40,192 bases of DNA, from assembly GCA_913062955.1 (NCBI GenBank), contig CAJXZP010000036.1:1-40192 (forward strand), given 5' to 3'. This document shows, piece by piece, positions 1 to 7,964 of this stretch (its first letter is position 1; each line of letters starts with the position of its first letter). Position numbers and translations under genes: made by a program. The notes beneath the pieces are model-generated. The model saw only the letters and a program-made list of their open reading frames with translations, was not told where the DNA came from and did no database searches. This DNA is from an uncultured Flavobacteriales bacterium (GTDB lineage: Bacteria > Bacteroidota > Bacteroidia > Flavobacteriales_G > Salibacteraceae).

Positions 1-39
1 ATAGGTTTAAGATTTGTTAATGACTATTCGGGCAATGCC

Positions 40-47
40 TAACTTTG
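40..47 (+). promoter_or_regulatory. TAnnTTTG -7 box, alkB-like gene
   Basis: TAACTTTG matches the Bacteroidota -7 consensus TAnnTTTG and lies only 4 nt before the ATG at 52. A TTG at 14-16 is 23 nt upstream, within the range seen for flavobacterial -33 elements. If used, the transcript would begin at or next to the start codon, so the mRNA would be leaderless or nearly so. Inference only. Confidence 0.5.
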
Positions 48-51
48 TAAA

Positions 52-666
52 ATGTCACTATTTGATGCATTACCCACTAAAATGAACTTGCCGCTTCTAC
101 ACGGTAAGGCTTGGTATGATTCCGGTTTTTTGAGCCATTCGGAACAAGAAAAACTCAAGAATCATTTATGGAAATCCTATCATTGGGAACAACCGGAACT
201 CACCGTGTTTGGGAAATCTCATCCTATTCCACGATTGGCTGCTTGGATCGCCCATAAAGACGTAGGTTTCGATTATTCGGGTGTAAAACATGAGTTGCAA
301 GCGTGGACAGAACCCTTATGGCAAATCAAACAAAAAATTGAAAGTGCCACTGGGGTAACGTATAATAGTGTGCTTTTAAATGCTTACCGAGATGGGCATG
401 ATAAAATGGGGTGGCATTCAGATAATGAAAAGTCGTTAGGACCAGACCCACTCATTGCGTCTTTAAACTTAGGGGTGGCTCGTAGGTTTGATTTGCGAAA
501 CATGAAAGATCCTACGGATGAGGTGAAGCTGCAAGTAGAATCCGGGAGTTTGCTTTTTATGGGACCCGGGATTCAAACGCATTACAAACATCAAGTACCC
601 CAACAAAAACGCGTGCAGGGATTACGAATAAACGTGACCTTTAGGCAGGTATTTAGTGAAGTGTAA
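52..666 (+). CDS. AlkB-like 2-oxoglutarate/Fe(II) dioxygenase
   Basis: This 204-residue protein resembles the ALKBH2-like branch of AlkB enzymes, which remove alkyl groups such as 1-methyladenine and 3-methylcytosine from DNA by oxidative demethylation. The family signatures are visible. NAYRDGHDKMGWHSDNE holds the iron-binding H122-x-D124, and H180 in the HYKHQVP segment is the likely third ligand. RINVTFR (192-198) carries the two arginines that bind 2-oxoglutarate. The length fits a complete single-domain enzyme with no signal peptide. The ATG at 52 follows a promoter box very closely; the next in-frame ATG (82) would remove only the first ten residues and no motif. The gene stands alone, 44 nt ahead of an unrelated secreted-protein gene. 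Family assignment is firm; substrate preference is not visible. Confidence 0.92.
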   Translation: MSLFDALPTKMNLPLLHGKAWYDSGFLSHSEQEKLKNHLWKSYHWEQPELTVFGKSHPIPRLAAWIAHKDVGFDYSGVKHELQAWTEPLWQIKQKIESATGVTYNSVLLNAYRDGHDKMGWHSDNEKSLGPDPLIASLNLGVARRFDLRNMKDPTDEVKLQVESGSLLFMGPGIQTHYKHQVPQQKRVQGLRINVTFRQVFSEV

Positions 667-710
667 GTTTTTTTGTAATTTCACCCTACCTAAAATATAC
701 TTTACATACG

Positions 711-2117
711 ATGAAACGTTACCTGATTACACTCTCACTCGTGACCTATTTTTTTACCGGAAATGCGCAAAACTGGAGCCTGGTTATGCCTAATGACACT
801 TTGGTGTATGAAAGTGTAGCCCCAATGAACCCTTATTTACATACCGTCTGGGTAGATAGTATCATTTCAGATCGTTTGGGTGATGTCTATTATATGAATA
901 GAATTGCTCCTGGTATTGTGATAGATACTCTCCCTTATGACACCACAAATACATGCGTCAAGGATAATTGGTTTGGTTCTAATATACTTGTTAGAGAGTT
1001 AACCAAACCTCAGTTTTGTGGGGCTAAGATTAGTCGTTTCACCGATAGGTGGGAGATTGATTACTCCAGTAGACGTTATGTGATTTTCCCGAAAGAGAAT
1101 GTGGGAAGTATTTGGTTGTCAGATTCAATAAGTGGAGATTCTATGATGGTCTTAGCTGAGGGTTTTGAAACCATAAACCTTTTTGGAATTATGGACTCTG
1201 TAAAATCGTTCCAATTTCAAGGTGAAACCTTCAAATTAAGCAAGAATTATGGGTTTATTGATCAAATTCATTTAGGCTCAATGTATCCTGAAGAATATGA
1301 ATTGGTAGGGGTACACAATAGATCATTAGGAGTTGTAATTCCTATGGGGGAAGATTTCTTTCATTACAATGTGGGAGATAAATTTTATCGGTTTGAGGGT
1401 AGTGTGAGTTCCGATGGTCCAAATGGGAGTTACTTTAAAAGAAAGGTGACAGAAAAATCGCAAGTGGGTGATACTTTGATATATGAGTATGGTAATTATG
1501 AAATAAAGTATTGGCCCAATATGAATCCGATGTTAAATGCTTTTCCTAACACCCTTTCAGAAGTACGGCCCATATTTATTGGCAATGGAGGGTTTGATAG
1601 TAGTTATTTGGAAACGCTTCTTGTGCAGGTCAATCTTTACCAAGATTATCACGGTGAGATGGTTAAATTTAACTCGGAAGGTGGAGGTTATTGTCTACAA
1701 GACACAGTTTTGTTAGAATATGAGATCACTGGGCCTTTTTGTGACTATACTACTGGGTTGGAACCTAGGTATGAAGGTTATAATTTCGGTTTGGACACAT
1801 ATATTAACAATCTTAATGGGTATGTAAAAGATGGCATAGTAGATGGAGATACCACTTTAAGCGTTAAAGAAACCATTGCTGATTCAGATTTCAAGATATA
1901 TCCAAACCCAGTACTAAGCCAGTTGCATATAGAAATCAATTCGCAAGAACCGGTTACGGTGGGCGTGTATAATATGATCGGGCAATTATTGGATGAACAA
2001 CAATTTTATAATGAAATTACTATGGATGTTACATCTTGGGGCAACTCACTTGTTCTTGTGGTTGTACGTAATCAAAATGGCAAAATTTTGACACGGAAAA
2101 AGGTGTCGGTGCAGTAA
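711..2117 (+). CDS. T9SS-secreted protein with Por-type C-terminal sorting domain
   Basis: A 468-residue exported protein. A Sec signal peptide is plain at the N-terminus (hydrophobic stretch ending TGNAQ, about residue 20). The last 75 residues are a type A T9SS sorting domain: FKIYPNPVLSQLHIEI begins it, the GVYNMIGQLLDE strand follows, and it ends KKVSVQ. This tail sends the protein across the outer membrane through the type IX system. The central 370 residues are rich in Tyr, Gly and Asp and look like beta-structure, but I recognise no domain in them. The gene is followed at 10 bp by the convergent Fic gene. Export route is well supported; function is unknown. Confidence 0.88.
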   Translation: MKRYLITLSLVTYFFTGNAQNWSLVMPNDTLVYESVAPMNPYLHTVWVDSIISDRLGDVYYMNRIAPGIVIDTLPYDTTNTCVKDNWFGSNILVRELTKPQFCGAKISRFTDRWEIDYSSRRYVIFPKENVGSIWLSDSISGDSMMVLAEGFETINLFGIMDSVKSFQFQGETFKLSKNYGFIDQIHLGSMYPEEYELVGVHNRSLGVVIPMGEDFFHYNVGDKFYRFEGSVSSDGPNGSYFKRKVTEKSQVGDTLIYEYGNYEIKYWPNMNPMLNAFPNTLSEVRPIFIGNGGFDSSYLETLLVQVNLYQDYHGEMVKFNSEGGGYCLQDTVLLEYEITGPFCDYTTGLEPRYEGYNFGLDTYINNLNGYVKDGIVDGDTTLSVKETIADSDFKIYPNPVLSQLHIEINSQEPVTVGVYNMIGQLLDEQQFYNEITMDVTSWGNSLVLVVVRNQNGKILTRKKVSVQ

Positions 2118-2126
2118 TGAAATTTT

Positions 2127-3236
2127 CTAATCACCTATAATCTGCATTAAGTCATCATTAATATAAAACACTTGGTTACCTGCTTTTTTTGCGCGTAATA
2201 TTTGGTATTTTTCCAGTTCACTCAGGTATTTAGTGAGCGTAGTACGAGATGTTTTACCCGTGATTTCACTCACTAAACCTGATTTAATGTAGGGTTGGGT
2301 AAAGATGGCCTCGTTTAACTCTTTGGTGTACCATTTTATGTTTTTTCGCCCATGGTTAAGTGTACTTTCCGTTTGCGAATTGATGCCTTGAATCATGGCG
2401 TTAGTTTGATTAGAAGTAGATTCAATGCCTTTTAGCATAAAAAGCACCCATGTTTTCCAATCGTTCCGTTGCGTGATACCACTTAGTCCGTCATAATAGT
2501 CGGCTTTATTTTCTAGAATGTACTTTGATAGATATAATGCGGGATGGGTGATCAAGCCTTTGTTGACCAATAATAATAGGTTAATGATTCTACCGGCTCT
2601 TCCATTGCCATCCGTAAATGGGTGAATGGCTTCTAATTGATAATGAGAAATACACATTTTTAGCAATGGATCAATAGGGTATTTATCATCGTCTTTTAGG
2701 TATTCCCACAGGTTTTCAAGAAGCGCTGGTACCCTTGCCCCGTTTGGTGGAGTGTAAATTGTTTCTCCTGGTTTGAACTCACTTTGACCTCTTTTAATAA
2801 CCACCTTTGATTGCGGAGATCTAAAGCCTGCCGTTGTTTCTTTTATTTGTTGAAATATCTGTAATAAAAGGCTGCTGTCCATCTGCTTTCCGTTTTCAAG
2901 TTGTGCAAACCCTGCCCATAAGGCTTCTCTGTATTTCAGGACTTCTTTTGTGGACGGGTCAACCTTTTCTGGCGAAATATTGGAGGAGATAGCCTGGTAC
3001 AATTCATCTTCGGTGGTGAAAATGTTTTCAATCTCTACCGATGTTTTTGCTTCTTGCATCGCAATGGTATTCACCAACATGTTCGGGTTGGGTAGGCGTA
3101 AGATGTTCCCGTCAAATCGAGCCAAAGCTCTGGCAGATTTTACCAGTTGATGTAATATTTCCGTGTCATTTTGTAGAGCATCCGCTTGGGGTAATAGCGG
3201 GATGTTGTTATACGGTTTGTTTCTGTCGTATTTCAT
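2127..3236 (-). CDS. Fic family protein (class II, self-inhibited) with C-terminal winged HTH
   Basis: A 369-residue Fic/DOC protein, which would transfer AMP from ATP to hydroxyl side chains of target proteins. The catalytic motif HPFTDGNGRAGR starts at H205 and is complete. An N-terminal inhibitory motif (S/T)xxxE(G/N) is present as SVEIEN (66-71), placing the enzyme in class II, where the glutamate blocks ATP binding until released. The C-terminus (about 310-369) looks like a winged helix-turn-helix (SEITGKTSRTTLTKYLSELE), so the protein may bind DNA. The overall plan matches SoFic-like proteins. The gene is transcribed leftward from a region holding a 70-bp tandem repeat array with GTTCA/TGAAC dyads, which suggests autoregulation (inference). 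Targets cannot be read from sequence. Confidence 0.93.
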   Translation of the reverse strand: MKYDRNKPYNNIPLLPQADALQNDTEILHQLVKSARALARFDGNILRLPNPNMLVNTIAMQEAKTSVEIENIFTTEDELYQAISSNISPEKVDPSTKEVLKYREALWAGFAQLENGKQMDSSLLLQIFQQIKETTAGFRSPQSKVVIKRGQSEFKPGETIYTPPNGARVPALLENLWEYLKDDDKYPIDPLLKMCISHYQLEAIHPFTDGNGRAGRIINLLLLVNKGLITHPALYLSKYILENKADYYDGLSGITQRNDWKTWVLFMLKGIESTSNQTNAMIQGINSQTESTLNHGRKNIKWYTKELNEAIFTQPYIKSGLVSEITGKTSRTTLTKYLSELEKYQILRAKKAGNQVFYINDDLMQIIGD

Positions 3237-3240
3237 GAGT

Positions 3241-3407
3241 GTTCATTTTAGGTGGTTAATTGAACATTTATCAAATATACGTCCAGTTATTGTATTATTC
3301 ATCATCGAATGTTCAGTTTTAAGGTGCTTAGTGAACATTGCGCAAATCTATGTCCAGTTTTCACTCTTGAAATCATATAGCGTTCAATTTTCATGTGATT
3401 ATTGAAC
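3241..3407 (-). repeat. Tandem ~70-bp operator-like repeats upstream of fic
   Basis: Two and a half direct repeats start at 3241, 3311 and 3382 (periods 70 and 71 bp). Each begins with an interrupted dyad GTTCA...TGAAC spanning 25-26 bp (3241-3265, 3311-3336, 3382-3407). The first two units continue to match through CAAAT-TA-GTCCAGTT. On the minus strand, units 1 and 2 each contain a TAnnTTTG box (3272-3279 and 3343-3350). The proximal dyad lies between the expected transcription start and the fic ATG. This layout fits binding sites for the Fic protein's own HTH domain, though no binding is shown. Confidence 0.75.
3272..3279 (-). promoter_or_regulatory. TAnnTTTG -7 box for fic
   Basis: TATATTTG on the minus strand, 35 nt before the fic ATG at 3236. 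It lies inside repeat unit 1, with one GTTCA/TGAAC dyad just downstream and another upstream. A second box, TAGATTTG, occupies the same place in unit 2 (3350-3343). No clear -33 TTG is visible. Confidence 0.5.
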
Positions 3408-3516
3408 ATGAAATAAATATTCCTCTCCATTTGTTCTGAGAAAAAAGGAAGGAGTAGGTCAAAAAATTACTTTCCCACTTCCAAATATTTAGCTTCTTTA
3501 AAGAGGGTAACTTATT

Positions 3517-3524
3517 TATCTTTG
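3517..3524 (+). promoter_or_regulatory. TAnnTTTG -7 box for asnS
   Basis: TATCTTTG matches the Bacteroidota -7 consensus and lies 25 nt before the asnS ATG at 3550, leaving a short leader of about 20 nt. No good -33 TTG is seen at 17-23 nt upstream. Confidence 0.5.
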
Positions 3525-3549
3525 CTCGCTTAATTTTTAGATAACAATA

Positions 3550-4989
3550 ATGCGAACAAAAATCAAAGACCTGTTGGCCAGCCAAGGCACACAAGACGGA
3601 GTAACTATTAAAGGATGGGTACGTACCAAAAGAGGTAGCAAAAATGTATCGTTCATTGCGATGAATGATGGGTCCACCATTAATAATATTCAAGTGGTTG
3701 CTGATATGGCTAGTTTTGATGAAAGCATTCTGAAACGGATCACTACAGGTGCCTGTTTGAGCATTGTTGGAAATCTAATTGAAAGCCAAGGAGCCGGTCA
3801 AAGTTTTGAGGTAGAAGCGAAAGAAATTGAAATCCTAGGGGATGCGGCTACCGATGAGTATCCGTTGCAACCCAAGCGTCACTCGTTAGAGTTTTTAAGA
3901 GAGATTGCACATTTGCGTCCGCGTACCAACTATTTTTCAGCCGTATTGAGAATTAGAAATGCAGCTGCATTTGCCGTGCATGAGTATTTTAATCAAAAGG
4001 GTTTTGTATGGATGCATACGCCCATCATTACGGGTTCGGATGCCGAAGGTGCAGGGGAGATGTTTAAAGTCACCAACTTTGATATCAATGATGCGCCAAA
4101 AACAGAAGATGGAGAAGTAGATTTTTCGAAAGACTTTTTTGGAAAAGCGACTAACCTTACGGTTTCGGGTCAGCTAGAAGCAGAGTTGGGAGCTATGGCT
4201 TTGGGTGAAGTATATACTTTTGGTCCTACGTTTAGAGCCGAAAATTCTAATACTACGCGTCACTTAGCAGAGTTTTGGATGGTAGAGCCAGAAGTGGCAT
4301 TCAATGATTTGGATGACAATATGGACTTGGCGGAGGATTTCTTGAAATCTGTGATTAAATCTATATTAGAGAAATGTGGAGATGATTTGACGTTCTTAAG
4401 CAAACGCCTAATTGAAGAAGAAAAAGTGAAGCCCGTGGCTGAGCGTTCGGATATGGAGTTGATTGAGAAATTAAAGTCTGTAGTGGATAATGATTTTGAA
4501 CGTGTTTCCTATACCGAGGCCATTCAAATTCTACGAAACTGTAAACCCAATAAAAAGAAAAAATTCAATTACTTAATTGACGAGTGGGGAGCTGATTTAC
4601 AATCCGAACACGAACGTTATTTGGTAGAGAAACACTTTAAAAAACCAGTCATTTTATTTGATTATCCCGCAAATATCAAGGCGTTCTATATGCGTGAAAA
4701 CGAAGATGGAAAAACCGTAAGAGCCATGGATATTCTATTCCCTGGAATTGGAGAAATGGTAGGGGGCTCGCAACGGGAGGAACGTTACGATGTCTTGCTC
4801 AACAAAATCAAAACCATGGGTATTGAAGAAGAAGAATTAGCGTGGTATTTAGATACCCGTAAATTCGGAACGGCTCCTCATAGTGGGTTCGGTTTAGGTT
4901 TTGAACGTTTGATTTTATTCCTGACTGGAATGAGTAACATTAGAGATGTCATTCCTTTTCCACGTACCCCTGGAAACGCTGCGTTTTAA
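3550..4989 (+). CDS. asnS: Asparaginyl-tRNA synthetase
   Basis: A 479-residue class IIb aminoacyl-tRNA synthetase that charges tRNA-Asn with asparagine. The N-terminal OB-fold anticodon-binding domain (about 1-110) opens with [19 protein letters not shown]. The catalytic domain follows, with class II motif 2 ([19 protein letters not shown]) and motif 3 ([12 protein letters not shown]) near the C-terminus. AsnS rather than AspS identity rests on the FRAENSNT signature and on the separate bacterial-type aspS at 32596-34356. Length and domain order are typical. The ATG at 3550 follows a -7 box at a normal distance. The gene is probably monocistronic, since a good hairpin terminator lies 20 nt after its stop. 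Confidence 0.97.
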   Translation: MRTKIKDLLASQGTQDGVTIKGWVRTKRGSKNVSFIAMNDGSTINNIQVVADMASFDESILKRITTGACLSIVGNLIESQGAGQSFEVEAKEIEILGDAATDEYPLQPKRHSLEFLREIAHLRPRTNYFSAVLRIRNAAAFAVHEYFNQKGFVWMHTPIITGSDAEGAGEMFKVTNFDINDAPKTEDGEVDFSKDFFGKATNLTVSGQLEAELGAMALGEVYTFGPTFRAENSNTTRHLAEFWMVEPEVAFNDLDDNMDLAEDFLKSVIKSILEKCGDDLTFLSKRLIEEEKVKPVAERSDMELIEKLKSVVDNDFERVSYTEAIQILRNCKPNKKKKFNYLIDEWGADLQSEHERYLVEKHFKKPVILFDYPANIKAFYMRENEDGKTVRAMDILFPGIGEMVGGSQREERYDVLLNKIKTMGIEEEELAWYLDTRKFGTAPHSGFGLGFERLILFLTGMSNIRDVIPFPRTPGNAAF

Positions 4990-5009
4990 AGGGTAGATTC
5001 TAAATTATT

Positions 5010-5046
5010 AAAGAGCTACATGGTAACGAAACCTTGTGGCTCTTTT
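5010..5046 (+). terminator. Hairpin terminator after asnS
   Basis: An 11-bp stem with one G-U pair: AAAGAGCTACA (5010-5020) against TGTGGCTCTTT (5035-5045), a 14-nt loop and a short T tract running into it. It separates asnS from the isoprenoid operon. Confidence 0.7.
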
Positions 5047-5063
5047 AACTGAACAATTCGTAC

Positions 5064-6140
5064 ATGACAGTCATTCAACCAGGTGGTATAAAAAATGTTC
5101 CGGATGGTTTTTCGGGAAAAGTAAAATGGGAAAGCCCATCCAATATTGCTTTGGTGAAATATTGGGGGAAAACAGGGAATCAAATTCCAGCCAATCCGTC
5201 CATTAGTTTTACTCTGAAGGAGAGTAAAACCAAAACGCAAATAGAATATACGAAGCGGAAAGAAATCAGTGATAAACCACACGTGCGTTTTTTCTTTGAA
5301 GGAAAGGAAGCGGGACAATTTGGTGAGAAAACATTTCTGTTCTTGAAAAAAGTAGACATTTATTTTCCGTTTTTAAGTGAACTGGAGTTAACCATCGATA
5401 CCGAAAATACTTTTCCGCATTCGAGTGGAATTGCTTCTTCGGCTTCAGGTATGAGTGCTATGGCATTGGGTTTAATGAGTATCGAAAAGAAGTTGAACCC
5501 TGAAATGTCGGAGCATTACTTTTATCAAAAGGCATCCTTTATTGCACGTTTGGGTTCGGGCAGTGCGTGTCGGTCCGTTTATGGTGGTTTAACGACTTGG
5601 GGCGAAAGTTCTTTAAGTAACTCGAGTAACGAAATAGCGATTCCTTTAACAGATACCCATCCGGTATTTGATGATTTTCAAGACACTATATTATTGATTG
5701 AACGCGGTCAAAAAGAGGTGTCCAGTACGGTAGGTCACGGACTCATGCACACCAATCCATACGCCAAAACCAGATTTGCCCAAGCACAGGACAATACCAC
5801 CCAATTAAATGAGATTCTAAAAAGTGGAAACTTGGAAGAGTTTGGTGCCTTGGTAGAAAGTGAAGCGCTTACCTTACATGGAATGATGATGACTTCTACC
5901 CCTTATTTTATGTTGATGAAACCCAATACAGTTGCGGTGATTCACGATTTATGGGCGTATAGAAAGGCGACTGGAAATCATGTGTATTTTACTTTAGATG
6001 CCGGAGCTAATGTGCATTTATTGTATTCAAAATCGGAGGCAGAACAAGTGCTTCAGTGGATTAAAAATGAGTTGATTGGGTATTGCGAGAACAAGATGTA
6101 TATTTGCGATGCTGTAGGTCATGGGCCTCAGGCAATTTAG
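5064..6140 (+). CDS. mvaD: Diphosphomevalonate decarboxylase
   Basis: A 358-residue GHMP-superfamily enzyme for the last step of the mevalonate pathway: ATP-dependent decarboxylation of mevalonate 5-diphosphate to isopentenyl diphosphate. The family's N-terminal signature SPSNIALVKYWGK (24-36), followed by PANPSISFTL, is present. The glycine/serine-rich phosphate loop SSGIASSASG lies at 120-129, with GSGSACRSVYGG after it and the C-terminal FTLDAGANVHLL segment. It is the first gene of a compact operon: the mevalonate kinase-like gene starts 1 nt after its stop and a UbiA prenyltransferase follows. The enzyme is slightly longer than many bacterial versions because of an N-terminal extension of about 18 residues. 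Assignment is firm. Confidence 0.95.
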   Translation: MTVIQPGGIKNVPDGFSGKVKWESPSNIALVKYWGKTGNQIPANPSISFTLKESKTKTQIEYTKRKEISDKPHVRFFFEGKEAGQFGEKTFLFLKKVDIYFPFLSELELTIDTENTFPHSSGIASSASGMSAMALGLMSIEKKLNPEMSEHYFYQKASFIARLGSGSACRSVYGGLTTWGESSLSNSSNEIAIPLTDTHPVFDDFQDTILLIERGQKEVSSTVGHGLMHTNPYAKTRFAQAQDNTTQLNEILKSGNLEEFGALVESEALTLHGMMMTSTPYFMLMKPNTVAVIHDLWAYRKATGNHVYFTLDAGANVHLLYSKSEAEQVLQWIKNELIGYCENKMYICDAVGHGPQAI

Positions 6141-6141
6141 T

Positions 6142-7080
6142 ATGATTAAAGAAGCACTCTTTCATTCAAAAATTTTACTCTTCGGAGAGTATGGAATCAT
6201 TCAAGATTCTATGGGTTTATCCATTCCATATAAAGCATATATGGGAGAGTTAAAATATGGGGATAAAGACAGCCTAGTAGCCCAACAATCCAACGGGAAT
6301 TTAGTGAAATTTCACCATCATTTGCAGGCCCTGGAAAACTCCAATGAACTTCCGGTTCCGCTTGATTTGGTGCGTTTTGGAAAGGATGTGAAAGATGGAA
6401 TGCACTTTGATTCTACTATTCCCCAAGGGTATGGCGTGGGTAGTTCAGGTGCTTTGGTCGCTGCGATTTACGATAAATATGCCGTTGAAAAATTAGATCC
6501 AAACAACTCTCTTTCTTCCGAAGATATCCTGAAATTAAAAACCGCATTTGGTATCATTGAATCCTACTTTCACGGTAAAAGCTCTGGCGTGGATCCATTG
6601 ATTTGTTACCTGAAATTGCCGGTTTTGATTAAGTCTAAAAGTGATGTCAATACCATTGGTATTCCAGCTGAAAAAGAAGGTATTGGAGCCATTTTCTTGA
6701 TGAACACCGGAACGACCGGGGAAACGCAGGGTATGGTAAATATTTTTATGGAACGGATGAAACAAGAAGGTTTCCGTAACATGATCAAAAAGGACTTTAA
6801 GAAGTATAATGACCAATGTATTTCTGCTTTTTTAGAAGGAGAAACACAACCATTATTTGATAGTTTAAAGCACTTATCTTCCTTGGTACTCCAAAATTTC
6901 AAACCAATGATTCCATCTAATTTCCAACAATATTGGGAAGATGGATTAACCTCTAACGCTTATTACTTGAAACTTTGTGGCTCGGGTGGGGGTGGTTTTA
7001 TTCTAGGTTTTACACGCGACTTTCCAAAAGCGCAAAAGATGCTTCAAGGTCAAAAACTCGAAGTAATCTATAAATTTTGA
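6142..7080 (+). CDS. Mevalonate kinase-like GHMP kinase
   Basis: A 312-residue GHMP kinase, expected to phosphorylate mevalonate at O5 in the isoprenoid pathway. It has the N-terminal KILLFGEYG motif (10-18), the ATP-binding loop PQGYGVGSSGA (94-104), GKSSGVDPLICYLKLP in the middle and the C-terminal CGSGGGGFILGF loop. I place the start at the ATG at 6142, one nucleotide after the mvaD stop; an in-frame ATG at 6121 lies inside mvaD and would add seven residues with no family support. The stop overlaps the next gene's start as TTGA. It could be a phosphomevalonate kinase instead: both belong to this superfamily, no separate phosphomevalonate kinase is visible here, and Bacteroidota enzymes are divergent. 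Confidence 0.85.
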   Translation: MIKEALFHSKILLFGEYGIIQDSMGLSIPYKAYMGELKYGDKDSLVAQQSNGNLVKFHHHLQALENSNELPVPLDLVRFGKDVKDGMHFDSTIPQGYGVGSSGALVAAIYDKYAVEKLDPNNSLSSEDILKLKTAFGIIESYFHGKSSGVDPLICYLKLPVLIKSKSDVNTIGIPAEKEGIGAIFLMNTGTTGETQGMVNIFMERMKQEGFRNMIKKDFKKYNDQCISAFLEGETQPLFDSLKHLSSLVLQNFKPMIPSNFQQYWEDGLTSNAYYLKLCGSGGGGFILGFTRDFPKAQKMLQGQKLEVIYKF

Positions 7081-7961
7081 GCCCCCTCTTCAATAGACGG
7101 CAGCGGTATGCCATTTTTAAATCATGGTACCTTCTCACGCTAGTCAGATGGTACAGTATCTTAGTAATTATGATGGCCCAATACCTGTCGGCATTATTTT
7201 TATTAAATAAAGGAGGTAGTAAATTAGGACTGCTCTTAGATCCCCAATTACATATTTCCATTTTCGCTACTGCATTCATTATTGCCTCGGGTTTTATTAT
7301 CAATAGCTTTTACGACCTAGAACGGGATACCATTAACCGTCCCGACCGAGTAGTCTTTAGTCGGTTGGTTAGCCAAACTACGTGTTTGAATTTTTACTTT
7401 TTCTTTAATACCGTTGGTGTAGTGATGAGTTTCTACGTAGGTAAACGGGTGATGCTCTTTAATTTTTTATTCAGTATCGCATTATGGTTTTACTCGCATA
7501 AACTCAAAAAGAAAGCCTTTTGGGGCGAATTATCAGCCGCCTTACTCAATATTGCTCCCTTCTTTGTAGTGGTTATTTATTACCGGATTTTTACGTTCGA
7601 TATTTTCTTGTACCTCAGTTTTATTGGTTTGATGATTATTATTCGGGAAGTGATTAAAGATGTATTGTCTGAAAAAGGCGATCTTATTTTTGGCTACGAA
7701 ACCCTTCCTATAAAAGTAGGGATGACGGCAACGAAACAAACCATTGCGTTGTTTATGCTTATGACCGTAATACCCTTTATTGTGTTGTTTAAATTACACG
7801 GAACCTCCTTGGTAATGGGGTACTTCTTTTTAGGAGAGCTGGTCATATTTATCAGTTTGTTTTTACTGAAAAATGCCACGAGTTTGAAGGATTACGAGCG
7901 ATTAAATATGATATATAAGATCTTGACGATTGCGGGTGTATTGAGTATTCCTTTAGTGTAA
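7077..7961 (+). CDS. UbiA-family prenyltransferase (geranylgeranylglycerol-phosphate geranylgeranyltransferase-like)
   Basis: A 294-residue membrane protein with about eight hydrophobic segments. It belongs to the UbiA superfamily, which transfers a prenyl chain onto an aromatic ring or, in the branch this resembles, onto geranylgeranylglyceryl phosphate. The first Asp-rich motif is NSFYDLERDTINRPDR (76-91), and the second region is IREVIKDVLSEKGD (E191, D195, D202). The start is the TTG at 7077, overlapping the stop of the kinase gene as TTGA. The first in-frame ATG (residue 32) would remove the first membrane helix, which starts LVRWYSILV, so TTG is preferred. Its place behind two mevalonate-pathway genes links isoprenoid supply to its use. 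The exact acceptor is not evident from sequence. Confidence 0.85.
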   Translation: MSPLFNRRQRYAIFKSWYLLTLVRWYSILVIMMAQYLSALFLLNKGGSKLGLLLDPQLHISIFATAFIIASGFIINSFYDLERDTINRPDRVVFSRLVSQTTCLNFYFFFNTVGVVMSFYVGKRVMLFNFLFSIALWFYSHKLKKKAFWGELSAALLNIAPFFVVVIYYRIFTFDIFLYLSFIGLMIIIREVIKDVLSEKGDLIFGYETLPIKVGMTATKQTIALFMLMTVIPFIVLFKLHGTSLVMGYFFLGELVIFISLFLLKNATSLKDYERLNMIYKILTIAGVLSIPLV

Positions 7962-7964
7962 GTG

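Noticed and set aside
3241-3407. 70-bp repeats as a CRISPR or ncRNA
   Set aside because: The dyads, the promoter boxes inside them and the position before fic point to regulation; spacers are not unique sequences but also match.
3391-3693. 100-codon minus-strand frame over the asnS start
   Set aside because: It is antisense to asnS codons and to the repeat array; nothing supports translation.
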